The notes under the pieces: model-generated
What the model saw: the letters and a program-made list of their open reading frames with translations, nothing else
The model's database searches: none
Told to the model about the DNA's origin: nothing
Shown here: positions 47,444 through 56,871 of the stretch, piece after piece
Layout of the letters: each line of letters opens with the position of its first letter
How positions within the stretch are numbered: the stretch's first letter is position 1
Made by a program: the position numbers and the translations under genes
Source: Armatimonadota bacterium
GTDB lineage: Bacteria; Armatimonadota; Zipacnadia; UBA1398; JAKPQA01
Reading direction: 5' to 3'
Length of the DNA stretch: 64,000 nucleotides
NCBI GenBank assembly: GCA_029547025.1
Contig: JAKPQA010000221.1
Coordinates: 28,697-92,696, forward strand

Positions 47444-49513
47444 CTACGGCGGGAGAATGAAGTAACGTTGGTCGGGGTTTCTCAGCCACCAGCCGACGAC
47501 GATCCACACCAGGGCCGCCAGCGCGTCGCCGACCACCATACCATACACATACGGCCGCGCTGTGCGCATGGCACGGTACCCGCCCAGCCGCTGAAGTATC
47601 GACTTGAGAGCCCACGCAATCAGCATCGAGAACCAGATCCGGTCCCCCGGGTACGTGGCCGCCAGTAGGAAGCCGGCCGGATGCAGGGCCACCCGTAGGG
47701 CGCAGGACCGGATGGCCGAGATGCCCAGCACCAACCCGCCGCCGATCAGCAGGTTTCGCAGGTTTGCATGGTCTTCGAAAGTAATACCATCCTTGATGGC
47801 TCGCTTCGCGTAGTCGTACGGATACGTCGTGCAGTGGGCATAGGCCCAGCTGTCGGGTAGGACACCCGCGCCCCACGTGTAGCCGATCCGAACCCCGAGA
47901 ACATAGGCCAACACCGTGACGGCGGCCACCGCCATCATGCACGCGCCGAGCACCTGCCGCCGCCGAACATAGGGCGCTGACGCGCGCGACATGTTCAGCA
48001 GGCTCGGTAGCATGATCTCCCGCAGGTCGCGGTGAAAGATCGTCTCGAACAGGGGCATGACGGTCAGTGTCCGAGGGGTAAGGATCCTCTCCGCGAACCG
48101 TCCCCTCGTGCCGAGAAGCCCCACGAGCAGGTCGGACGGCGAGAACCGGTTCTGCACCATGATGGTCCCACCGTTGGTGATGAGCCAGCTCATAACGACG
48201 CACGAGCCCATCAGCCCCACGATGGCCACCACCGCCGCCGTCACAGTCGCACCCGCTACTTTCAGCCACGCAATGCAGCCCAGCATGCCCACCAGCAGAC
48301 CGGCAAACGCGAGTCGGTATGGGAGCATCTCGCCGCCATCGTCGACACCATCGCCCCGCCAGACCTTGCGGACCACGACCCGGATGTGCCCTCGCGCGAT
48401 CCACACACACCAGCACAGCAGGCCGATGTAGCCGCCCATCTGCTGATAGAGCAAGTAGTTCGGCCCCCAGCCGAACACGGCGGTTCCCGGTGGGATGCCC
48501 AGGAAACTCGCGACCGCCTCCTGCACACGCCGCAGCAAGTAGAAGAACCAGATCGAGAACGTCACCTCGTTGCGCGCGAAAAAGGCAATACCGACCATCA
48601 TGGGGTACGTGTCCAGAACCACCCAGCCGAAGTACCTCCACGGCGGCTCCGTGAGGTAGGGCCCCAACTCGAAGTGGAACGGAAACTGGGGTAGGCTCGG
48701 GCGAAAACGCTGCAGGCCGTTGAGCGAGTGCAGCGCGATCAGCACCACCACCGTAGCCCAGAAGCCCCCGTGCCGCAGGAAGTCGTGGCCGGCAACTGGC
48801 CCCTCGGCGCTCGCCGCCAGCTCGAGCGGCATCTCACACAAGGGAAAGGTGAACCGTTCGTTCGTCTCCCACTGCCGACGGATCAGCGCCGCCGCCGACA
48901 CCGTGGCCAGGTAGAACAGCAGCACAAACACACCGTACGCCATCGTCGGAGCACGCCACGCCCGCCACGGGATCCCCGCCCCCATCGGGGCGCCCTCGAA
49001 GAACCACTCCGACGCGTCGCCCGCCTCGATGACCAACCAGGGCGGCATATGCGGCGCCACATACTGGGCCCACTCGTTGTCGGGTGTGGCGAAGTAATGG
49101 AAACCCGCCGGGACGGGGACCAGCAGCCGCATCAGACCGGACGAGGGAATGCCCGACGAAACGACGATCATGCTCCAGACCGTGATCAGCTCGCCCGCAC
49201 AGAGCGGCGCCGGCTTTCCCGCACGCCGGAGAAGAAGGTTCACCGGCACCGCCAGCGCAAATAGAACGATGAACGCGCCCAGTGGGAAGTGATTCCCGGC
49301 AATGAACGTGTTGCCGAGAGCCAGGTCATTCGTCGGGGTCACCGCACCCAGCGCCAAAGCACTGACGAGACCGATGATCACTGAGCGTAACGTGACGGGG
49401 CGAGGTCCGGGAGCTCCGCGGCGGCCCTGAGTCGCCGGCGGATCGTCACCTGGAGCTCGTGTACCGCGCATCGCAGACAAGGGCAGTCTCCGCCGGCGTG
49501 ATCTCCCGGGCAA
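47444..49513 (-). CDS. Large polytopic membrane protein, DUF6785/DUF6784-like
   Basis: Multi-TM; FPLGAFIVLFALAVPVNLLLRRAG, LCAGELITVWSMIVVSSGIPSSGL, NERFTFPLCEMPLEL. Confidence 0.75.
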   Translation of the reverse strand: MPGRSRRRRLPLSAMRGTRAPGDDPPATQGRRGAPGPRPVTLRSVIIGLVSALALGAVTPTNDLALGNTFIAGNHFPLGAFIVLFALAVPVNLLLRRAGKPAPLCAGELITVWSMIVVSSGIPSSGLMRLLVPVPAGFHYFATPDNEWAQYVAPHMPPWLVIEAGDASEWFFEGAPMGAGIPWRAWRAPTMAYGVFVLLFYLATVSAAALIRRQWETNERFTFPLCEMPLELAASAEGPVAGHDFLRHGGFWATVVVLIALHSLNGLQRFRPSLPQFPFHFELGPYLTEPPWRYFGWVVLDTYPMMVGIAFFARNEVTFSIWFFYLLRRVQEAVASFLGIPPGTAVFGWGPNYLLYQQMGGYIGLLCWCVWIARGHIRVVVRKVWRGDGVDDGGEMLPYRLAFAGLLVGMLGCIAWLKVAGATVTAAVVAIVGLMGSCVVMSWLITNGGTIMVQNRFSPSDLLVGLLGTRGRFAERILTPRTLTVMPLFETIFHRDLREIMLPSLLNMSRASAPYVRRRQVLGACMMAVAAVTVLAYVLGVRIGYTWGAGVLPDSWAYAHCTTYPYDYAKRAIKDGITFEDHANLRNLLIGGGLVLGISAIRSCALRVALHPAGFLLAATYPGDRIWFSMLIAWALKSILQRLGGYRAMRTARPYVYGMVVGDALAALVWIVVGWWLRNPDQRYFILPP

Positions 49514-49594
49514 CGCATCCAGCCCGGATGCTTCCCCGCCTCCGGCGCCGGCACCTGCCTGACGCGGCCCCGAGGGGCCACCCGGAGGGAGCTA

Positions 49595-50677
49595 GTGGTG
49601 GTGCAGCAGTCACGCGACTTCATGAAGCAGCTCATCGAAACCCCATCGGTCAGCGGATTCGAGGAACCCGCCCAACGCGTCGTGGCCCGCTACGCGCATG
49701 AGTTTGGCGCCAGCGTCCAAGCCGATGTCAGCGGCAACGTGCTGGCCTCGATCCCGGGGGGCAACCAGCCGCGGGTTATGCTCACCGGGCACGTCGATCA
49801 GGTCGGGCTAATGGTACGCCACATCAACGATGAGGGCTTCATCTTCACTACCACGGTGGGCGGCGCCATCGTCCAGTACGCTCAGCGCGTGGCCATCCAC
49901 ACCAGGAATGGGCCGGTCCTGGGTGTCGTCGGGAAGAAACCTCGGCAGCACATGAAGCCCGACGAGTACGACAAGCCGACCCCCGTCCACGAATACTGGA
50001 TCGACATCGGCGCCACGTCGGCCGCCCAAGCCCGCGAGACAGTGAGCATTGGCGACCCCGTCACCTGGCACGGCCCGGTGGAGTGGCTCTCGGATGACCT
50101 CGTCTGCGGGTGCGGCATCGACGACAAGATCGGCGTGTTCATCGCCATCGAAGCCCTGCGCCGACTCAAAGCAGACGGTTTCGGCGGTCCCGCGGCGGTG
50201 TCGGCTCTCTCTGCCGTGCAAGAGGAAGTCGGGTGCCGCGGCGCCGGTCCGGCCGCGTTCTGGGCCGAGCCCGACGCTGCCATTGCCGTCGATGTCTGGC
50301 CCATGGTTACCGATGTACCGGATACCGACAAACGCCTCTATGGTGAGATGAAGCTCGGGGCCGGGCCCATCCTCATCCGCGGGGCGAACATCAGTACCGT
50401 GCTCTTCGACCTCCTGGTGGCCACAGCCGAGGAGGAATCGATTCCGATCCAGTTCTGCGGCTGGCCCGGTCCGACACCGACCGACGCGTCCTCCATCTAT
50501 ACCGCACGCGGCGGCATCGCCACCGCCCTGATTGGCCTGCCCCAGCGCTATCTGCACACCCCGAGCGAGGTCGTGCACATGCGGGATGTCGAGCAGATCA
50601 TCGAGCTCCTCGTGGGCGTCTGCCGGCGCATGACGCCCGAGGTCGACTTCACCCGACGCACCCGCTTGGTGGGATGA
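49595..50677 (+). CDS. M42 family metallopeptidase
   Basis: PSVSGFEEPAQRVVARYAHEF, VMLTGHVDQVGLMVRHINDEGFI, GCGIDDKIGVFIAIEALRRL, VQEEVGCRGA. Confidence 0.95.
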   Translation: MVVQQSRDFMKQLIETPSVSGFEEPAQRVVARYAHEFGASVQADVSGNVLASIPGGNQPRVMLTGHVDQVGLMVRHINDEGFIFTTTVGGAIVQYAQRVAIHTRNGPVLGVVGKKPRQHMKPDEYDKPTPVHEYWIDIGATSAAQARETVSIGDPVTWHGPVEWLSDDLVCGCGIDDKIGVFIAIEALRRLKADGFGGPAAVSALSAVQEEVGCRGAGPAAFWAEPDAAIAVDVWPMVTDVPDTDKRLYGEMKLGAGPILIRGANISTVLFDLLVATAEEESIPIQFCGWPGPTPTDASSIYTARGGIATALIGLPQRYLHTPSEVVHMRDVEQIIELLVGVCRRMTPEVDFTRRTRLVG

Positions 50678-50748
50678 TCGGGTGCGCGAGACAGGCGCGG
50701 GGTTACCCCGTGCTGCGTCTGCAGTCCCGGAAGGGATGGGAGCACTCG

Positions 50749-51969
50749 ATGGATCGCCCCGCGCCCCTGCTGCTCGCCACACTGGTGGCTCTGGTCGCCC
50801 TGCCCGCCGCCGCCCAGACGCTAGCATTCGAGCACCACTTCGTGAACGTCGGTCTGCCCATCACCGACGGCTGGATCGGTGACTACGGCCTCTCGGTGCT
50901 GATGGACGTCGACGGCAACGGGAAGCTCGACTACGTGGTCGGGCGTCGCGCCCTCAGAGATCGTGGCGTCCGGAGCATCATCTACTGGTTCGAGTACCGG
51001 GAGACGGACGAGTGGCCCAAGCACATCCTCGGCTACGATGCCCCCTCGGGCGTCGGCTCGGCAGCCCTCGACATCGATGGCGACGGGCGCACGGACTTGG
51101 TCACCAACGGTGCCTGGTACCGCTGTCCCGTCAACCCGCTCCAGCAGCCGTTCGAGCGGCACGTCTACGACGAGAGCTATACCGAGGGGCACGACCTCGT
51201 GATCGCCGACCTGGACGGCAACGGCAGGCTCGATGTCGTCTCACTCCGCGAGGGTGAGGACGGCCTCCGTTGGTATGACATCCCGGCCGATCCGACCGAG
51301 CCCTGGCACCGCCATATCGTTGGCGACGGCATCCACGGCGCCATCTCCCCGGGTGGCATCGCCGACATGGATGGCGACAAAGACCTCGACATCGCCCGTG
51401 GCGACACGTGGTTTGAGAACGTCGATGGCGCCGCTCTGGCCTGGGCACCGCACCCCAACATCCCCTTCGGCCGCCTGGGACCCTACGGCATGTGTGTCCG
51501 TTCAGCCTTCTGCGACGTCGAAGGGGACGGCCGGCAGGAGCTCGTCATGCTGGATGCCGACATCGTCGACTCGAAAGCCACTATCCTCCGCAACGTCGAC
51601 CGCAAAGGCGGCGCCTGGGAGCGCGTCGACCTGCCGCAGAGCTTCACCTACGGCTCCCTCCACTCTCTGGGGGTTGCCGACATGGATGGCGATGGCCGAC
51701 TGGACATCGTGAGCAGCGAACAGGAGGAGCTTCTGCCCGAGAACCGCGCGAACCCGCGGTTTGTGGTGTGGCGGAACCTGGGAGATGGCCGCTTCGAGGA
51801 GTGCATCATCCTTGACAAAGCCCTGGGAGGGCACGAGCTCCAGGTGGGCGATGTCGACGGCGATGGACGCACGGACATCTGCTCCAAGGCCTGGGGTCCC
51901 GTGGGGTGGAATGGCGCCCGGGGCCAGATGCACGTGGACTACCTGAGAAACGTGACGGCGGGACCTTGA
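50749..51969 (+). CDS. Secreted VCBS/FG-GAP repeat protein
   Basis: Signal peptide; repeated calcium-binding-like motifs DVDGNGKLDYVVG, DIDGDGRTDLVTN, DLDGNGRLDVVSL, DMDGDKDLDIARG, DMDGDGRLDIVSS, DVDGDGRTDICSK. Confidence 0.92.
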   Translation: MDRPAPLLLATLVALVALPAAAQTLAFEHHFVNVGLPITDGWIGDYGLSVLMDVDGNGKLDYVVGRRALRDRGVRSIIYWFEYRETDEWPKHILGYDAPSGVGSAALDIDGDGRTDLVTNGAWYRCPVNPLQQPFERHVYDESYTEGHDLVIADLDGNGRLDVVSLREGEDGLRWYDIPADPTEPWHRHIVGDGIHGAISPGGIADMDGDKDLDIARGDTWFENVDGAALAWAPHPNIPFGRLGPYGMCVRSAFCDVEGDGRQELVMLDADIVDSKATILRNVDRKGGAWERVDLPQSFTYGSLHSLGVADMDGDGRLDIVSSEQEELLPENRANPRFVVWRNLGDGRFEECIILDKALGGHELQVGDVDGDGRTDICSKAWGPVGWNGARGQMHVDYLRNVTAGP

Positions 51970-52091
51970 ACGCCCGCCGCGACGAAACAGGGCGCCCGCA
52001 GGCCAGCGCCGGCGGGCGCACGTGTGGCGGAGGGTGCCCGCCCCAATCGGGCCCGCGCCCCGCTCCAAGCGTGCGAGGGGGATGACCACCG

Positions 52092-54185
52092 ATGGCATGG
52101 CGCATGTTGGCAAGTGTATCGATCGCCGCGTGTCTCGGCGCCGGGCTCGCGGAGGCGACGCCGGCGCGGCTTTATGTGGCGACCAACGGCAACGATGCCT
52201 GGTCGGGCAAGCTCGCCCGGCCGAACCGGGCGAGGACGGACGGTCCGTTCGCCACCCTCCAGCGAGCGCGCGATGAAGCGCGCAAGCTGAAGGCCGCCCG
52301 CGCCAAGGGCGTCGTCGTACAGATGGCGTCCGGGGTGTACCAGCTCACCGAGCCCGTCCAGTTCGGCCCCGAGGACTCCGGCACGGCCTCGTGCCCCATC
52401 GAGTACCGGGCCGAGGCCAAGGGCGCGGCCCGCATCGTGTGCGGGCGCATCGTGCCAAAGTGGAAGCCGGTCACCGATGAGGCCGCGCTCGAACGTCTGC
52501 CCGCTGAGGCGCACGGGAAGGTGTTCGTTGCCGACCTGGCTTCCCTGGGCGTCACCGACCTTCAGGGCATCAACAACGCGGAGACGTATGTCTCCGACCC
52601 GGGCCTCGAGGTCTTCTTCCAGGACGAGCCCATGACGCTGGCGCGGTACCCCAACACGGGGTACATGCACATTGCCGCGGCGCTGGATGCGGAGGGCAAC
52701 CCGGCGGCGCCCGGCGCCATCGTGCAGACGCCGGACGCCAAGTTCCGCTGCGATGATCCCCGTCCCGCCAACTGGGCCGGCGAGAAGGATGTCTGGCTGC
52801 ACGGCTTCTGGGTGTGGGACTGGGCCGACCTCCGCCTGCCAATGCTCAGTATGGACGCCGCGACGAACACCATCGGCCTCGGCGAAGGCGCATCGAAGGG
52901 CTACGGCCTCCGCACCGGTCAGTGGTTCTATGCCCAGAACGTCATGCCCGAGCTCGACAGCCCGGGCGAGTGGTATCTCGATCGCGAGACGTCGAAGCTC
53001 TACTTCTGGCCCCCCGCCCCGCTCTCCCAGGGCAAGGTGATGATCTCGACGGTGCGCGACCCGATCCGGCTCGACGGCGCGTCGAACGTCGTCTTTCACG
53101 GCCTGGTGGTCGAGGCCGGGCGCGGCACGGCGTTCGTCATCAAGGGCGGCGACAACGTCCGCGTGGTGGCCTGCACCATCCGCAACATGGGCAACTGGGC
53201 CGTCCGCGTCAACGGCGGCACGAAGCACGGCGTCGTCGGGTGCGACATCTACCAGACCGGCCAGGGCGGCATCTACCTGGAGGGCGGCGACCGGAAGACG
53301 CTCACGCCTGCCGGGCACTACGCCGACAACAACCACATCCACCACACGTCACGGTGGGATCCGGTCTACCAGCAGGCCATCGCCCTGCGCGGTGTGGGCA
53401 ACGGCGCCACGCACAACCTGATCGACAACGTCCCGCACATCGCCATCGGCTTCGCCGACAACGAGATGACCATCGAGTTCAACGAGATCCACAGCGCGGT
53501 GTTCCAGTCCAACGATGCCGGAGCCATCTACACCTCGCCGCCCAATGAGACGTGGTCGATGCGCGGCCACAAGATCCGTCAGAACTACCTACATAACATC
53601 CACGGGTTCGAAGGCCGGGGCTGCATGGGGGTGTATCTCGATGACTGCTTCTCGTCGGCCGACATCTCGCGGAACGTCTTCTACGATGTCGCCACGGCCA
53701 TCCTCATCGGCGGCGGCCGCGACAACCTGATGAGCAACAACCTGTTCGTCAACTGCGGCCGGGCGCTCAGCATCGACGCCCGTGGACTCGGTTGGGCCGC
53801 CGGCGTCGGCACCTTCGCCACCCAGGAGTTGCACGACCTGAACTATCAGCAGCCACCGTGGTCGACGAAGTACCCCGAGCTGGTCGGCATCCTTGAGGAC
53901 GACCCCTTGGCGCCCAAAGGCAACGTCGTGGCCCGGAACATCTGCTGGGGCGGCGAGTGGGGCTGGTTCGAGCCCAGTGCCCAGGCGCTGCTCACGTTCG
54001 AGGACAACCTGATCGGAGAGGACCCCAAGTTCCTCGGTAAGCCCGAAGACGGCTTCCGGTTGGCGCCCGACTCGCCGGCGCGTGGCATCCGATTCCAACC
54101 GGCCCACTTCGACCGCATCGGCGTCTACGAGAGCCCCGACCGGGCGTCGTGGCCCGTGCTATCGGAGCTGCGGACGGAGCGGTAG
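52092..54185 (+). CDS. Secreted right-handed parallel beta-helix protein
   Basis: LYVATNGNDAWSGKLARPNRARTDGPFATLQRARDEAR (typical start of such polysaccharide-active proteins); repetitive N-x-I/V-x-x-N rungs; NNHIHHTSRWDPVYQQAIALRGVGNGATHNLIDNVPHIAIGF. Confidence 0.92.
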   Translation: MAWRMLASVSIAACLGAGLAEATPARLYVATNGNDAWSGKLARPNRARTDGPFATLQRARDEARKLKAARAKGVVVQMASGVYQLTEPVQFGPEDSGTASCPIEYRAEAKGAARIVCGRIVPKWKPVTDEAALERLPAEAHGKVFVADLASLGVTDLQGINNAETYVSDPGLEVFFQDEPMTLARYPNTGYMHIAAALDAEGNPAAPGAIVQTPDAKFRCDDPRPANWAGEKDVWLHGFWVWDWADLRLPMLSMDAATNTIGLGEGASKGYGLRTGQWFYAQNVMPELDSPGEWYLDRETSKLYFWPPAPLSQGKVMISTVRDPIRLDGASNVVFHGLVVEAGRGTAFVIKGGDNVRVVACTIRNMGNWAVRVNGGTKHGVVGCDIYQTGQGGIYLEGGDRKTLTPAGHYADNNHIHHTSRWDPVYQQAIALRGVGNGATHNLIDNVPHIAIGFADNEMTIEFNEIHSAVFQSNDAGAIYTSPPNETWSMRGHKIRQNYLHNIHGFEGRGCMGVYLDDCFSSADISRNVFYDVATAILIGGGRDNLMSNNLFVNCGRALSIDARGLGWAAGVGTFATQELHDLNYQQPPWSTKYPELVGILEDDPLAPKGNVVARNICWGGEWGWFEPSAQALLTFEDNLIGEDPKFLGKPEDGFRLAPDSPARGIRFQPAHFDRIGVYESPDRASWPVLSELRTER

Positions 54186-54329
54186 CCGCGGTCTTCGTGC
54201 CGCCGTGGCCGCTCCGCCCCCCAACCCGCCGGCCCTGAGCCGCCGCGCCCACGCGGCGTGACGAAGGGCGGCGGGAGCACCTGAAGTGCGCACCCAGATG
54301 GGGGAGTCGCGCGACAGCCGTAAGGGAGC

Positions 54330-54351
54330 CACGAGGGGCTGGCCCCTCGTG
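54330..54351. terminator. Candidate bidirectional terminator hairpin between convergent genes
   Basis: CACGAGGGGC-TG-GCCCCTCGTG perfect 10-bp inverted repeat between stop codons at 54185 (+) and 54396 (-); no clear T-tract. Confidence 0.5.
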
Positions 54352-54395
54352 CAGGGTTCAAGGCGAAGCCCCGCAGTCTCCGCCGTCGGCCGCCC

Positions 54396-55613
54396 CTACC
54401 TCAGCATGCTGAGGCCCTCCGGCTCCATGCACCGCGCGCCTGGGTCGAGCCAGGCGCGACCGATACGGCGGATCTCGGCCCAGTTCCCCGCCGCGCCCAG
54501 GAGCACGGCGAACACGCGCCTCTCGGTCCAGCGATTCAGCTCCATGTCCTTGCATAGCTCGAAGTAGTCCGGGGAGAACGACCGGATGCGCTGGCCCGGT
54601 GGGACGAAGAACTGGCCGACCGACCCAAAGCTGTACGGATAGGGTGACCCGGGTTTCCAGACGTTGGTCTGTGAGTTGAGCCAGCCGATGGGCCAATGGT
54701 CCCACAGGCCGGTGCCCCACCCGCACCCGCCCTCGGCGCCGGGAGTGCAGTGATCGACGAGCTGATTGCGGTCGGGCGGGAACCCGCTGGCCTCACCCAG
54801 AATGGCGAACAGCAGCTTCTCCCGGAACGGCATCACCAGTGCACAGCCGCGCGAGCGCGAGATGGCGGCGAGCGTGGCGTCATCGCCCCGCCGGCGGACG
54901 CCCCCGTTCTCACACCAGTAGATGTCGTACCTCTCGTTGCTGAAGAGATCCAGCACCGTGTGGGTCTGGTAGTCGCCGTGCGCCGGGTCGCGCGGGAACA
55001 GGTCGCTGATGGTGGCGCCCACCGGCGCCACGCCGAACAGCTCGACCGGGTCAGTGCTGTAGCCGACCACCTCGCCGGGCATGAGGCTCTCATAGCTCAT
55101 CCGCCGCAGCACCAGGCCGTTCGGCGCGGCGAAGTAGTCCTCGGTGCCGCGCAGGCGCGGGCGCGTATCGTCGTTCATGTTCACGCAGAAGTAGGTCCAG
55201 CGGACCCACACGCGCTCCGGGCCGGCCTTGATAACATCGACGAAGCTGTTCCGCTCGCGCCGGCCGGGGTTGTTGAACAGCTCGGCATCGCCCAGATTGC
55301 CCTCGAAGAACTGGTTGCACATGGCGGCGCCACTCGGCAGCTCGAGGAGTGGGCAGTAGCTGGCCTCGTGGCTGAAGATGAGCCGCTCCGCCCGGTCGCG
55401 CCAGTAGACGACCACGGCCCTGCGCGCGTTACCATCGGCATGCGGAGGGCTGGGCTCCATGGGTCCGGTGTAGTGGCCGGGTGCGTAGTCGGTGACCTCG
55501 GCAACAGAGACGCCCGGCGTCGACCGCTCTGCCAGCTCGGCCAGAGTGATCGGCCCGGGCTGGGCATCGCCGGCACCCATGGAAGCCAGCACGCACGCGC
55601 AGATGAGTGCCAT
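54396..55613 (-). CDS. Secreted hypothetical protein
   Basis: Signal-like MALICACVLASMGAGDAQPG; long intact ORF with convincing protein-like composition; no family recognised. Confidence 0.6.
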   Translation of the reverse strand: MALICACVLASMGAGDAQPGPITLAELAERSTPGVSVAEVTDYAPGHYTGPMEPSPPHADGNARRAVVVYWRDRAERLIFSHEASYCPLLELPSGAAMCNQFFEGNLGDAELFNNPGRRERNSFVDVIKAGPERVWVRWTYFCVNMNDDTRPRLRGTEDYFAAPNGLVLRRMSYESLMPGEVVGYSTDPVELFGVAPVGATISDLFPRDPAHGDYQTHTVLDLFSNERYDIYWCENGGVRRRGDDATLAAISRSRGCALVMPFREKLLFAILGEASGFPPDRNQLVDHCTPGAEGGCGWGTGLWDHWPIGWLNSQTNVWKPGSPYPYSFGSVGQFFVPPGQRIRSFSPDYFELCKDMELNRWTERRVFAVLLGAAGNWAEIRRIGRAWLDPGARCMEPEGLSMLR

Positions 55614-55685
55614 GGGGGAACGCCTCCATCATACTCCGTCTCACTCAGGGGCATTGTAGTGCAGTGGAGGCCCCTGGAGGTATGC

Positions 55686-56870
55686 TCACCCGGGTGGCCA
55701 TGTGTAGGGAGCGAAGGTGCGAAGGAGCTCGAGGGCGTCGGCAAGGCGCTGCGTCTGCTTGACCACGACCCCCAAAGCGGGGACCGGTCCCTGGGCCTCC
55801 AGTCTGAGGAGTTGGGCGACCAGATCGACATCGGCACCGGCATCGTCGGTCGGAATGGTCGGAACCACCTGCGGTGCCGGAGCGATGCGCGCCACGAGGT
55901 CTCGAACCATGCGGTAGAGCTCCACCGGCGGGCCGGCCGCGCCGCCAGGCCCCTGCCAGGGCCCTTCGAGGAACACGCCGTCGACCGCGCCGTCGGCGAG
56001 CCAGCCCAACCAGTCCTCACAGGCCTGAGCCCGCTCGAGGGGGTCCATCAGGTAGGTCTCCGGCCGGCCCCACGCCCAGATCTCGGCACCGGGCTTGACG
56101 GCGCGGTACGCACCAACAAACGCGCGCAGGGCCGCGTCCACCGCGCTTTGTCGCCATGCAGCCACGCGCATGAGAGGGATACGCAGCTTCGGATCGGTAC
56201 TGGCGCCGCCCAGTCGAACCAAGTCGAGCGGGTCCTGCCGGAGCTCGCGCACACACGCTGCCCGGGTCGATTCTGAGAAGCCGACCCACTCCGTGTGGCT
56301 GTAGCAGTGGCGGAGCACGAGCCCGTCGAGGTCGGGCACCGCGGTCCACAGGTCACTGGCCAGACTGCGCATGACCAAAGCCGTGGCCGGGTGCCACACG
56401 GACAGGTACCTGCCCGCGTCACCCGGCTCGTCAGGGGAGCCTGGCGGCCTCGTCTCGAACCAGTCCGGGTGCGCGGCTTGCACCCCCGCAGGGAGTGCCA
56501 CATCGCCCCAGCGGAGTGTGTCGACGCTCCCCAGCACGCGCGCTCCATGCGCGTGGGCGCTCGCCAGAGTGACGCGCCACTGATCGACTGCCGCTGCCTC
56601 AGCGGCGGGAACGAGCTCCCGAGGCGCGGGCGCCACATACGACTGCCCCGAGATAGACAGCGGGACGACTATGGCGCAGCCGTCGCCGAGGGGCGCAGCT
56701 CGGCCGACGTCAGCCATTGAGCAGAACACGACGCGGACAGGCGGCGCGCCCGCTGCGGTACAGGTCGGCGCGCCGCCCGTCAGCATCAGCACCAGGGATG
56801 CAGAAGCGGCCAAGCTGCCTACTCGGTGTCCCCGCAGTGCGCGCCAGCCTTCGTCGCCAGGCCCGGGCAC
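55686..56870 (-). CDS. Secreted GHL10-like / family 10 glycosylhydrolase-like protein
   Basis: VTLASAHAHGARVLGSVDTLRWGD, HPDWFETRPPGSPDEPGDAGRYLSVWHP, DLDGLVLRHCYSHTEWVGFSE, FVGAYRAVKPGAEIWAWGRPETYLMDPLERAQACEDWLGWLADGAVDGVFLEG: TIM-barrel pattern of this group. GTG start overlapping upstream stop. Confidence 0.6.
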   Translation of the reverse strand: MPGPGDEGWRALRGHRVGSLAASASLVLMLTGGAPTCTAAGAPPVRVVFCSMADVGRAAPLGDGCAIVVPLSISGQSYVAPAPRELVPAAEAAAVDQWRVTLASAHAHGARVLGSVDTLRWGDVALPAGVQAAHPDWFETRPPGSPDEPGDAGRYLSVWHPATALVMRSLASDLWTAVPDLDGLVLRHCYSHTEWVGFSESTRAACVRELRQDPLDLVRLGGASTDPKLRIPLMRVAAWRQSAVDAALRAFVGAYRAVKPGAEIWAWGRPETYLMDPLERAQACEDWLGWLADGAVDGVFLEGPWQGPGGAAGPPVELYRMVRDLVARIAPAPQVVPTIPTDDAGADVDLVAQLLRLEAQGPVPALGVVVKQTQRLADALELLRTFAPYTWPPG

Positions 56871-56871
56871 G

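Noticed and set aside
51939-53345. 468-aa minus-strand ORF
   Set aside because: Antisense to FG-GAP and parallel beta-helix genes; composition typical of shadow ORF.
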